This document shows positions 55,599 through 64,000 of a DNA stretch of 64,000 nucleotides, one piece after another. This DNA is from Gammaproteobacteria bacterium (GTDB lineage Bacteria > Pseudomonadota > Gammaproteobacteria > Pseudomonadales > Azotimanducaceae). A program made the translations under genes and the position numbers. The stretch spans positions 186,001 through 250,000 of the forward strand of contig JAJFJZ010000025.1 in assembly GCA_021773565.1 (NCBI GenBank), written 5' to 3'. Position 1 is the stretch's first letter. The number at the start of each line of letters is the position of its first letter. The notes under the pieces were generated by a model. It searched no databases and was not told the origin of the DNA. It saw only the letters and a list, made by a program, of their open reading frames with translations.

Positions 55599-56174
55599 CT
55601 AATATACCGGTGTCACACGCACATTTACGCTAATAGTATCACCAGGGCGAGTATCCATCCTTGTAGTATAAATTTCACCCGCATATCTGTATGAAACATC
55701 ATAACCCGCCAACCGTTCTTCTGATTGCCAGTCATCGTAGACTGTACACACTTCCTGTGTGGTGTAGCGACGTTCATTTCTGCGGTAGTCATCATTGCCA
55801 TAACCCCGGTTCTTTTTGGCGATGTCATTTCCAATTGCGCCGCCGAGCAAGGCGCCAACCGCAAGCCCTACTCGCTTGTTGGTTTTGTTATGGCCAACAC
55901 TATTACCAATTGCACCACCGATTATCGCACCAACCAGACCTGGCGTAGCCGAACGGGACTTTGACCTTCTATAACCATCATCAGCATAAACAGGCACACG
56001 CTCCTGGGCACATTCTTCGCGAGGTACCGAAATTCTTACCGTTTCATAGACCGGTTTTACATCTACTACCCTTGCTTCGTCCCGGGCTGCACTGTGAGCA
56101 GCGCTCACGCCAAAAGTCGCCAATAACACAGCCTGGCCCAGCAGTAGCGGTTTAAGGAAAGTTCGTATTGCCAT
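55599..56174 (-). CDS. Glycine-zipper outer-membrane/periplasmic protein
   Basis: The start at ATG 56174 follows AGAGG by six bases; 20 upstream codons are open but unlikely. The 191-residue protein has a signal peptide (FLKPLLLGQAVLLATFGVSA) and a glycine zipper (GLVGAIIGGAIGNSVG then VGLAVGALLGGAIGND) of the Rick-17kDa/SlyB type. A segment with paired Cys (CAQERVP and VCTVYDDWQ) and a beta-rich C terminus (VSYRYAGEIYTTRM) complete it. Members sit in the envelope; function is unclear. It lies just upstream of the PepSY-PhoP-PhoQ set and could be in or next to its regulon. Confidence 0.84.
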   Translation of the reverse strand: MAIRTFLKPLLLGQAVLLATFGVSAAHSAARDEARVVDVKPVYETVRISVPREECAQERVPVYADDGYRRSKSRSATPGLVGAIIGGAIGNSVGHNKTNKRVGLAVGALLGGAIGNDIAKKNRGYGNDDYRRNERRYTTQEVCTVYDDWQSEERLAGYDVSYRYAGEIYTTRMDTRPGDTISVNVRVTPVY

Positions 56175-56499
56175 TTCACACCTCTGATAACAGTTATTTG
56201 AGAATGCACAGCTTAGTGGCCGCCATCTGAACACACCCTGAACGGCAGAAATTAAACCAAAAAGCCCGGGAACCTCTTGCAGGGCGTGTGTCTAAGCACT
56301 TGAAAATTCTTCAATCAGCTTTGGTTAGACAAGGAAAAGCGGGGCAAGAGGGCGTATTAATGCGGGTTTTGCGGCCACATACTTTATAATGCTGCTATCG
56401 CTACTTTTTACCGGTGCCGGACGCTATTTCAGCATGGACTACTGGATTATTAATAAGTACAACCCAACAAGCTAACACACACGGGAACGACAAAAGATC
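56175..56499. other. Intergenic region between glycine-zipper and M16 protease genes
   Basis: These 325 bases separate divergent genes. The only promoter-like element I see is TATAAT at 56385-56390 (plus strand), without a good -35. No gene, RNA or repeat is recognised. Confidence 0.5.
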
Positions 56500-59325
56500 A
56501 TGCGAAATCGACCGCACACATCGCTTTACCTGAATACTTCCATTTTGCTCATCGGCCTTTTTCTGGCGGGTTGCCAGACGAACGTACCCCTGGCACAAAG
56601 CCCGAATGACCAAAGGAAATACGAACTGTTTGAGTTGCCCAACAAAATGTCTGTGCTGTTGATATCGGATGCCGGTGCAGAAAAATCGGCGGCTTCAGTG
56701 AGCGTATTCCGCGGCAGTTACAGTAGCCCGGAAAATCGGGCCGGACTTGCACACTTTCTGGAACATATGTTGTTTCTGGGCACCGAAAAGTATCCGGATT
56801 CAGATGAATACGGCAACTACATTTCAAGCCATGGGGGCAGCCACAACGCCTACACGGCACCGGACCACACAAATTACTTTTTTGATATTCAATCAGAGTT
56901 CCTGGAAGGTGGGCTGGATCGCTTCGCCCAGTTTTTTATCTCGCCCAACTTTGACGCCGCATACGTAGAACGGGAAAAAAATGCCGTCAATTCTGAATAC
57001 CAGCTTCAACTGAAAGACGACGGCTGGCGGGGGCAAGCGGTGAGCCGCAAGCTGTTTAATCCGGAACATCCGGGATCCCGCTTTACTATTGGCAGCCTGG
57101 AGACGCTCTCCGGGGATGTTCGCAGTGATCTGCTCGAGTTTGCCGAAAATAGCTATTCTGCCAACCAAATGGCCTTGGTTGTACTAGGCAACCAGAATCT
57201 GGAGATCTTGCGTAGCCTGGCAGTGAATTATTTTTCTGCGGTTCCAAACCGAAATTTACCGGAGTGGCAAGATACAGAAGTCCTGTTTACTGAAGGCAGC
57301 CTGCCGAAACTGCTCAGATATCAGACGATTAAGAGTGGCTACAACCTGGGTTTTGCTTTTCCCGTGCCATCTCCTCTACTGCATTACCAAAAAAAGCCGG
57401 GGGTTTACATCACCAATCTCATCGGTCACGAAGGCGCAGGCAGCTTGCATGAAGCTTTGAAAAATCGCGGCTGGATCGAAAACCTGGGCGCTGGTGGTGG
57501 GCGAATTGACAACAATACCGGCCTGATTCAAATAAACATCACCCTTACCGAAAACGGTAGATCCCATGTGACAGAAATAGAGGAAATGTTATTCGCCTAC
57601 ATCGAAATGATTAAAAATAATGGCATTGAAGCATGGCGATATGATGAACAAGCGCTGGTCGCAGATCTGAGTTTTCAATTTCAGGAGAAAGGCAGCGCAC
57701 AGGGTTACGTATCATCCCTCTCACCTCAATTCCGTTTATACCCTGACGAGGACGTACTGGTAGCAAATTACCTGATGCAGGAATTCGATGCAGCCTTAAT
57801 CAAGTCCTACCTTGATGCTCTTTCTCCAGAAAACATGATTACCGAGTTGACGGGTCCCGATGTGCAAACAGATCAGGTAGAAGACTGGTTTAAAGTGCCA
57901 TATTCGCTGGAAAACGTGACACCAGTCAGTTCCACAAACCGGCGTGATGCAGAATACTTTGGCTTGAAACTACCCGAGCGGAATGTATTCCTTCCTGACC
58001 AGCTGGACCTTATAAGCTCGCCCACCAAGGCGCCGGTCAAAATGGCGGAAGTTAAGGCAGGTACTCCAGGGAATAACATCGGTATGAGTGCATGGATTGC
58101 CCCGGACGCTGAATTTGGTGTACCCAGGGCCAACATTAATATCGCTATTGATACGCAAGCGGGAAACCTCAGTGCCCGGGACCTGGTAAGGGCTCGGCTG
58201 CATGCCAGACTGGTTAATGATCGTCTCAATACCCTGACCTACCCCGCAAGGCTGGCAGGGCTGCATTACGGTATCAGTGCTACCAACTCAGGTTTTGAGA
58301 TTACTATTGGTGGATATAATCAAAAACAGGCCGTCTTGCTGGAAGCTGTGCTTAAGGAACTACCGCTGACGAGCAATGATGCGAACAAACTGGCCCTCTA
58401 CCAATCTGAGCTGGCCAGAAACTGGGATAATTTTATTTCCGAGCGCCCTTTTGCCCAAAGCTATGCAACGCTCAAACAGCTGGTTGATTCAGGTAACTGG
58501 CCACCCGCCCTGCTGGCACGCGAAGTACGCTCTGTGACACCCGATGACCTGAGTAGCTGGGTGCAGAAAAACCTGTCCCAGGTAGCTGTACGCATACTTC
58601 AACACGGAAACGTGAGTGTAGAACAAGCGAATAATATTTTGGCCATTGTTCAACAAAACCTGAATCTGGCGGACATAAAACGTAAGGAACCACAAATACG
58701 AAAAGTAGCGAGCAGCGCTGCTCTGGACGTGGCAGTTGACCACGCTGATTCTGCATTGGTTGCGTACATACAATCCGATGTCGCAGATTTTTCCAGCCGC
58801 GCTTACTACGGCCTGAGCGCCCAACTTATACGCCAACCTTATTACTCGCAACTACGCACAGAGCAGCAACTGGGTTATGTAGTTACAGCGGTTCCTGCCG
58901 TAATGCGGACCACCCCGGGGCTTGCATTCATTGTTCAATCACCCAGTGTTTCTTCACTGGAACTGTTACAGCATACACAGAATTTTCTAAAGGATTATTC
59001 CAGTGTATTGCAATCCATGGATAATGGTGAATTCGAGACACACAAGGCGGCGTTGATTTCCCGTCTGGTGGAAAAGGACAAAAACCTGAGCGGACGCACT
59101 TCTCGTTACTGGAACGATCTGGATGCACGGATATTAAGTTTCGACAGCCGGAAACAGATTGCGGATGAGATTTCCGGTATTAGCAAAGCAGACTACCAGG
59201 TCTTCTTCAATAAAATTGTGGATGACTTCGAAAATGAACGTCTGGTGGTTTATTCCAAAGGCAATTTCAAATTGATACCCACTGACAATCCAATTGACAG
59301 CGTTGTAGCATACAAAAAAACCTGA
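56500..59325 (+). CDS. M16 metalloprotease lipoprotein (pitrilysin-like)
   Basis: This 941-residue insulinase-family zinc protease has the inverted motif HFLEHMLFLGTEKYP (HxxEH) and the third ligand Glu in ERE KNAVNSEY region, followed by the inactive C-terminal M16 halves with SQLRTEQQLGYVV. The N terminus has a lipobox, LFLAGCQTN, with Cys at residue 25 followed by Gln, so the protein is likely an outer-membrane lipoprotein, unlike soluble periplasmic E. coli PtrA. It would degrade short peptides in the periplasm. It ends one base before the convergent dinG gene. Confidence 0.9.
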   Translation: MRNRPHTSLYLNTSILLIGLFLAGCQTNVPLAQSPNDQRKYELFELPNKMSVLLISDAGAEKSAASVSVFRGSYSSPENRAGLAHFLEHMLFLGTEKYPDSDEYGNYISSHGGSHNAYTAPDHTNYFFDIQSEFLEGGLDRFAQFFISPNFDAAYVEREKNAVNSEYQLQLKDDGWRGQAVSRKLFNPEHPGSRFTIGSLETLSGDVRSDLLEFAENSYSANQMALVVLGNQNLEILRSLAVNYFSAVPNRNLPEWQDTEVLFTEGSLPKLLRYQTIKSGYNLGFAFPVPSPLLHYQKKPGVYITNLIGHEGAGSLHEALKNRGWIENLGAGGGRIDNNTGLIQINITLTENGRSHVTEIEEMLFAYIEMIKNNGIEAWRYDEQALVADLSFQFQEKGSAQGYVSSLSPQFRLYPDEDVLVANYLMQEFDAALIKSYLDALSPENMITELTGPDVQTDQVEDWFKVPYSLENVTPVSSTNRRDAEYFGLKLPERNVFLPDQLDLISSPTKAPVKMAEVKAGTPGNNIGMSAWIAPDAEFGVPRANINIAIDTQAGNLSARDLVRARLHARLVNDRLNTLTYPARLAGLHYGISATNSGFEITIGGYNQKQAVLLEAVLKELPLTSNDANKLALYQSELARNWDNFISERPFAQSYATLKQLVDSGNWPPALLAREVRSVTPDDLSSWVQKNLSQVAVRILQHGNVSVEQANNILAIVQQNLNLADIKRKEPQIRKVASSAALDVAVDHADSALVAYIQSDVADFSSRAYYGLSAQLIRQPYYSQLRTEQQLGYVVTAVPAVMRTTPGLAFIVQSPSVSSLELLQHTQNFLKDYSSVLQSMDNGEFETHKAALISRLVEKDKNLSGRTSRYWNDLDARILSFDSRKQIADEISGISKADYQVFFNKIVDDFENERLVVYSKGNFKLIPTDNPIDSVVAYKKT

Positions 59326-59326
59326 G

Positions 59327-61417
59327 TTACGCTGGTAGCTCTCGCTTGTAAGGGGGTAAGGCGGCAAGCAATTGTCGTCCATATTGTTTCGTTATTATGC
59401 GATTATCCAATAAGGTAATGCGACCATAGTCCTCTTCATGTCGAATCAATCGTCCACATGCTTGCACCAGTTTCATAGATGCCTCGGGTAATGACAGCTC
59501 AAAGAAACTGTTGCCGCCATTTTCCTCAATCAATTCGGCCATAGCCTGCGCCACCGGATCGTCCGGTACCGAAAAAGGCAACCGAACAATAACCACATGG
59601 CGACAATAGTCGTCCGGCAGGTCTACCCCTTCAGCAAAACTTGCCAGGCCAACCAGATAACTCGACTCACCGCGATCGACGCGCGCACGGTGGCCGTCCA
59701 TGAGGTTTTGCTTCGATCCTGTGCCCTGCACCGACAGGCGATCTATCACATCCTTGCTGAACAGCGCTAGTGTTGCATCCATCTGCCGCCAGGAGCTAAA
59801 CAAAATGAGCCCACTGCGCTCCTGTGCCATCAACTCCGGGATCAATCGGGAGATTTCTTCAGTATGCGCATCAAAATCTCGAGGATCTGATCGCATATCC
59901 GGTACGCAAAAAGTGGCTATCTCCGGATAATTGAAGGGGCTGGCAATTTTCACTGCCAGCGCCGGCTTAAGGCCAGCCTGTTTCAAAAACGCGTCAAAAT
60001 TACCCAGTGCTGTTAATGTCGCTGAAGTACAAACAGCAGCGAAGCAGGTGTCCCATAGCACCTCCTTGAGAATATTCCCGGGTACCAGGGGAGCGCTTAC
60101 CAGTTCGTAGTCCTGTCCCATCTCACTCTCGTTATACGTAATCCAGCGCGCGTTATTCTCCGTTGCACTCGTTCCCGAGGCACCGTAATCACGAAATAGC
60201 TCATCCATTAGCAATCCACGTTGCTGCAATTGGCCAACTACACCCAGCCAGTCTTCCGCTTCCCCCTGATTCTGCCAGGTAAGCTCACCATCCACCGCCG
60301 ACTGCAGTAATTCATGCACTTTTTCGAGGCGGTTATTAAGGGGAGTGATTAACAACTTCATTTCCCCGCATAGGTCTGCAATGTGCTGATCTACACGGCC
60401 CAGACTAAACCGGAAGATCTTTCGGTCTTCATCACGGCGATCAAACTCGAGATTACCCACTAACAAACCAATATTACTCAGTTGCTCTGCAACCAGCGGT
60501 GCCTGCTGGACAATTTTTTGGGTTTCGGACAACAACTCAGCGGGACGTCCAAAGCGTTGTGCCATCGTTCCCAGATTGGCATTTATTTGGTCGAGCCACT
60601 GAATGGAGCCCTGGATGCGCGCTCTGCGTGTAAAGTGCTGACGTGTTTTGTCCACCAAATGATGGGCCTCATCCAGTACATAGATGGTTTCTTCGGGAGG
60701 CGTAAGTACCGCACCACCACCGAGGCTCAAATCAGATAAAACCAGGTCATGGTTGGCTACAATCAGATCTACATTTTCCAGTTTCGCACGCGCATGAAAA
60801 AACGGGCACTGACTAAAGTGACTGCAACGGCGATTCGTACACCCACGGTGATCCGTAGAAATACTTTGCCAGATATCTCCTGACAGGGCATCCGGCCAGG
60901 AATCAATTTCACCGTCCCATTGATTGCTTTTATAAGCATCGGACAAGCGCTGGTATTGCGCCAGATCATCATCACTCAGTTCGAGGAATCCGGGCAGCTC
61001 GCCCTGTCCCTGGTTGCCAACCTGGTCATCCAGCCTTTTTGGGCATACATATCGTCGTCGTCCCTTCGCAAGTGCTACCTCAAACTGCAGGCCGGTGCGC
61101 GCCTGCAAATCTGGAAGGTCTCGCATAATGATCTGTTCCTGCAGAGCAATGGTGGCGGTACTGATGACAATTTTTTTCTTCAATGCAGCACCTATAGGCA
61201 AGGCTGAAAGGCAGTAGGCAGCTGTTTTACCGGTGCCGGTACCCGCCTCTATTACCGCAATACGCGCCTCCGGGCCATCACCGCACAGCACCCGCGCAAT
61301 AGCTGCGATCATTTCGCGCTGCCCACGTCGGGGCTTAAAATCACGCGCTTCCAGCCACGCACTGTACGCACCCTGGATGCTTTTCTTTATACTGTCATTG
61401 AGGTTATTCGAAGCCAT
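59327..61417 (-). CDS. dinG: ATP-dependent DNA helicase DinG
   Basis: DinG is an XPD-like 5'-3' helicase with a 4Fe-4S cluster that unwinds R-loops, forks and G-quadruplexes during DNA repair. The 696-residue protein has Walker A EAGTGTGKTAAYC (59-65), four cluster cysteines in RRYVCPKRL, GCTNRRC and CPFFHAR, the DEAH box (YVLDEAHHLVDK, about 245-256) and motif VI QACGRLIRHEEDYGRI. The N terminus and domain order match DinG more than YoaA. It is divergent from the sugar dehydrogenase gene. Confidence 0.93.
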   Translation of the reverse strand: MASNNLNDSIKKSIQGAYSAWLEARDFKPRRGQREMIAAIARVLCGDGPEARIAVIEAGTGTGKTAAYCLSALPIGAALKKKIVISTATIALQEQIIMRDLPDLQARTGLQFEVALAKGRRRYVCPKRLDDQVGNQGQGELPGFLELSDDDLAQYQRLSDAYKSNQWDGEIDSWPDALSGDIWQSISTDHRGCTNRRCSHFSQCPFFHARAKLENVDLIVANHDLVLSDLSLGGGAVLTPPEETIYVLDEAHHLVDKTRQHFTRRARIQGSIQWLDQINANLGTMAQRFGRPAELLSETQKIVQQAPLVAEQLSNIGLLVGNLEFDRRDEDRKIFRFSLGRVDQHIADLCGEMKLLITPLNNRLEKVHELLQSAVDGELTWQNQGEAEDWLGVVGQLQQRGLLMDELFRDYGASGTSATENNARWITYNESEMGQDYELVSAPLVPGNILKEVLWDTCFAAVCTSATLTALGNFDAFLKQAGLKPALAVKIASPFNYPEIATFCVPDMRSDPRDFDAHTEEISRLIPELMAQERSGLILFSSWRQMDATLALFSKDVIDRLSVQGTGSKQNLMDGHRARVDRGESSYLVGLASFAEGVDLPDDYCRHVVIVRLPFSVPDDPVAQAMAELIEENGGNSFFELSLPEASMKLVQACGRLIRHEEDYGRITLLDNRIITKQYGRQLLAALPPYKRELPA

Positions 61418-61585
61418 GATTGCAGTAATGATTACATGCTTTACAAAGAAAACATGTGAGCCTACGCTATTTCGTGCGGACAGTCTTTATCACTTTGAAG
61501 CACCGCTGCGCGGTGGCGAAAATTAGCGGCTTTGCGGATTAGCTGTGTTAACTTGGGGCCTGAATCAGCAGGTATCGGTATTGAG

Positions 61586-62743
61586 ATGCGTCGGAAATTG
61601 TCATTCCTGAGTTCGGAATTTTTCACTATCGTAGTGCTGGCAAGCTGTCTGCATACATCCCCAATTACTGCTGCTGACACATCAACCAATTTGGCTGACT
61701 TGTCCCTCCCGCCAGGATTCACTATTAACCTTGTCAGCGATGAAGTGCCTAACGCTCGCCAAATGGCACTCAGTGCAGGCGGCATACTCTACGTGGGCAC
61801 ACGAAGAGCAGGAAAGGTTTATGCCCTGGTGCAAAAAGAAGGATCGGACCAGGACTTCAATAATCGCGAAGTCATAGTTCTAGCCGAGAACCTGACTATG
61901 CCCAGTGGAGTTGTCATGCTGGACGGCAACCTTTACGTAGGCGCTCTGGATCGCGTACTAAAGTATGAGGACATAGATAATCAAATACAGAATTCACCAT
62001 CCTCAAAACCCGCAGCGAAAGTGCTGAGCGATAAATTGCCGGATAAAACGCATCACGGATGGAAATATTTGAGTGTCGGACCCGACGGTTATCTCTATGT
62101 ACCAATCGGTGCACCCTGCAATATTTGTCTATCTGATAACCCGGTGTTTGCAAGTATTCAACGTATGAATCCGCAATTCGGAACCCTGTCTACCTATGCC
62201 GAGGGCATACGCAATAGCGTTGGCCTCGCGTGGCACCCCGACACAGGCAGGCTCTGGTTCACTGACAATGGCCGGGATATGCTCGGGGATGATGTACCTG
62301 CTGAAGAGATAAATGAAGTTACGGCTGTAGGGGCACATTACGGCTACCCTTACATTCATGCGGGAGAAATTCCCGATCCGGAATTTGGTAAAGGTAAAAG
62401 TACAGAAGATTTTGTTCGGCCGGAACACAAGATACAGGCTCATTCGGCAGCCCTGGGTATCAGCTTTTACACGGGAAACAAGTTTCCGGACCTATACCAC
62501 CATGCCTTGTTTATAGCTGAGCACGGATCCTGGAATCGCAAGCAAAAAGTCGGATATCAGGTCTCTGTTCTACGCTTTGAAGCAGACAAAAAAATATACG
62601 AACCATTCATAACCGGCTGGTTAACGGGAGAAAATAACTGGGGTCGACCCAATGACGTACTGGTAACACCCAACGGTGACCTGCTAATCTCGGACGATCA
62701 GGCCGGTGCCATTTATCGTGTCAGTTACACCCCACCAGGGTAA
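61586..62743 (+). CDS. PQQ-type sugar dehydrogenase (sorbosone/glucose dehydrogenase-like), exported
   Basis: The 385-residue protein (ATG 61586; 18 upstream codons are also open) has a signal peptide (FFTIVVLASCLHTSPITAAD). A six-bladed beta-propeller follows, with LSAGGILYVGTRRAGKVY, HGWKYLSVGPDGYLYVPIG, AEGIRNSVGLAWHPDTGRLWF, TDNGRDMLGDDVPAEEIN and GRPNDVLVTPNGDLLISDDQ. These match the sorbosone/aldose dehydrogenase family; some members use PQQ and oxidise sugars in the periplasm. No cytochrome or PQQ synthesis gene is near, so activity and substrate are open. Confidence 0.85.
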   Translation: MRRKLSFLSSEFFTIVVLASCLHTSPITAADTSTNLADLSLPPGFTINLVSDEVPNARQMALSAGGILYVGTRRAGKVYALVQKEGSDQDFNNREVIVLAENLTMPSGVVMLDGNLYVGALDRVLKYEDIDNQIQNSPSSKPAAKVLSDKLPDKTHHGWKYLSVGPDGYLYVPIGAPCNICLSDNPVFASIQRMNPQFGTLSTYAEGIRNSVGLAWHPDTGRLWFTDNGRDMLGDDVPAEEINEVTAVGAHYGYPYIHAGEIPDPEFGKGKSTEDFVRPEHKIQAHSAALGISFYTGNKFPDLYHHALFIAEHGSWNRKQKVGYQVSVLRFEADKKIYEPFITGWLTGENNWGRPNDVLVTPNGDLLISDDQAGAIYRVSYTPPG

Positions 62744-62767
62744 GTAAACTCGATTCAAGCAAGGATA

Positions 62768-64000
<1,233 letters not shown>

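Overview
The window is a compact stretch of chromosome from a gammaproteobacterium, most likely a marine member of the broad Pseudomonadales/Cellvibrionales-like group. This placement is inferred from gene content and order and not from any search. The supporting signs are the yciO-trpS-scpA-scpB block; an Hda / CDP-alcohol phosphatidyltransferase / DUF2066 block divergent from purM; metG divergent from an Mrp ATPase gene and followed by dcd on the far side; a complete rsxABCDGE-nth operon; MnmC, RNase T and monothiol Grx4; and a Pseudomonas-like class Ia ribonucleotide reductase with two N-terminal ATP-cone regions. I see no tRNA or rRNA genes, insertion sequences, phage genes or CRISPR arrays. 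Coding density is very high and several convergent gene pairs touch or overlap at their stop codons.

Layout. 1-3.7 kb (minus): scpB, scpA, trpS and yciO, for chromosome condensation and tRNA-related functions. 3.8-11.7 kb (plus): yciB, an SH3/coiled-coil membrane protein, pdxJ, a periplasmic cyclophilin, a membrane-anchored cold-shock-domain protein, argS, a two-domain sulfurtransferase and mnmC. 11.7-16.5 kb (minus): serA, a MurG-like glycosyltransferase of the Gram-positive type, hda, a CDP-alcohol phosphatidyltransferase and a DUF2066 protein. 16.6-20 kb: purM, dcd, mrp and an unrecognised exported protein. 20-27.5 kb (plus): metG, then rsxA-rsxB-rsxC-rsxD-rsxG-rsxE-nth with overlapping start/stop codons, forming a membrane electron-transfer complex. 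27.4-32.1 kb: a zinc-ribbon protein, rnt, grxD, a MalY/PatB-type C-S lyase and a lone HyuB-type hydantoinase subunit.

32-34 kb (plus): argD-argF (arginine synthesis), with a promoter and an intrinsic-terminator-like hairpin in the leader. 34-41 kb (minus): a 1322-residue PilZ-DUF1631-GGDEF-EAL protein, a small membrane diguanylate cyclase and glpK. 41-46 kb (plus): nrdA and nrdB, behind a 750-base leader with several inverted repeats; NrdB carries an unusual Ala-rich octapeptide repeat. 46-50 kb: an alpha/beta hydrolase, two acyl-CoA dehydrogenases and a divergent crotonase, probably one acyl-CoA degradation set. 50-56 kb: a long DUF349 coiled-coil protein and a PhoP/PhoQ-like two-component system with a PepSY protein and a glycine-zipper protein. 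56-64 kb: an M16 metalloprotease lipoprotein, DinG, a sorbosone/glucose-dehydrogenase-like protein, and the C-terminal part of ligA running off the right edge.

Most genes are recognisable housekeeping genes. I did not find a clear new defence or mobile system. The most unusual items are small: a 14-bp repeat that multiplies the yciB start region into chained mini-ORFs, a Firmicutes-like MurG away from any cell-wall cluster, a membrane-tethered cold-shock domain, the NrdB repeat and the nrdA and argD leaders.
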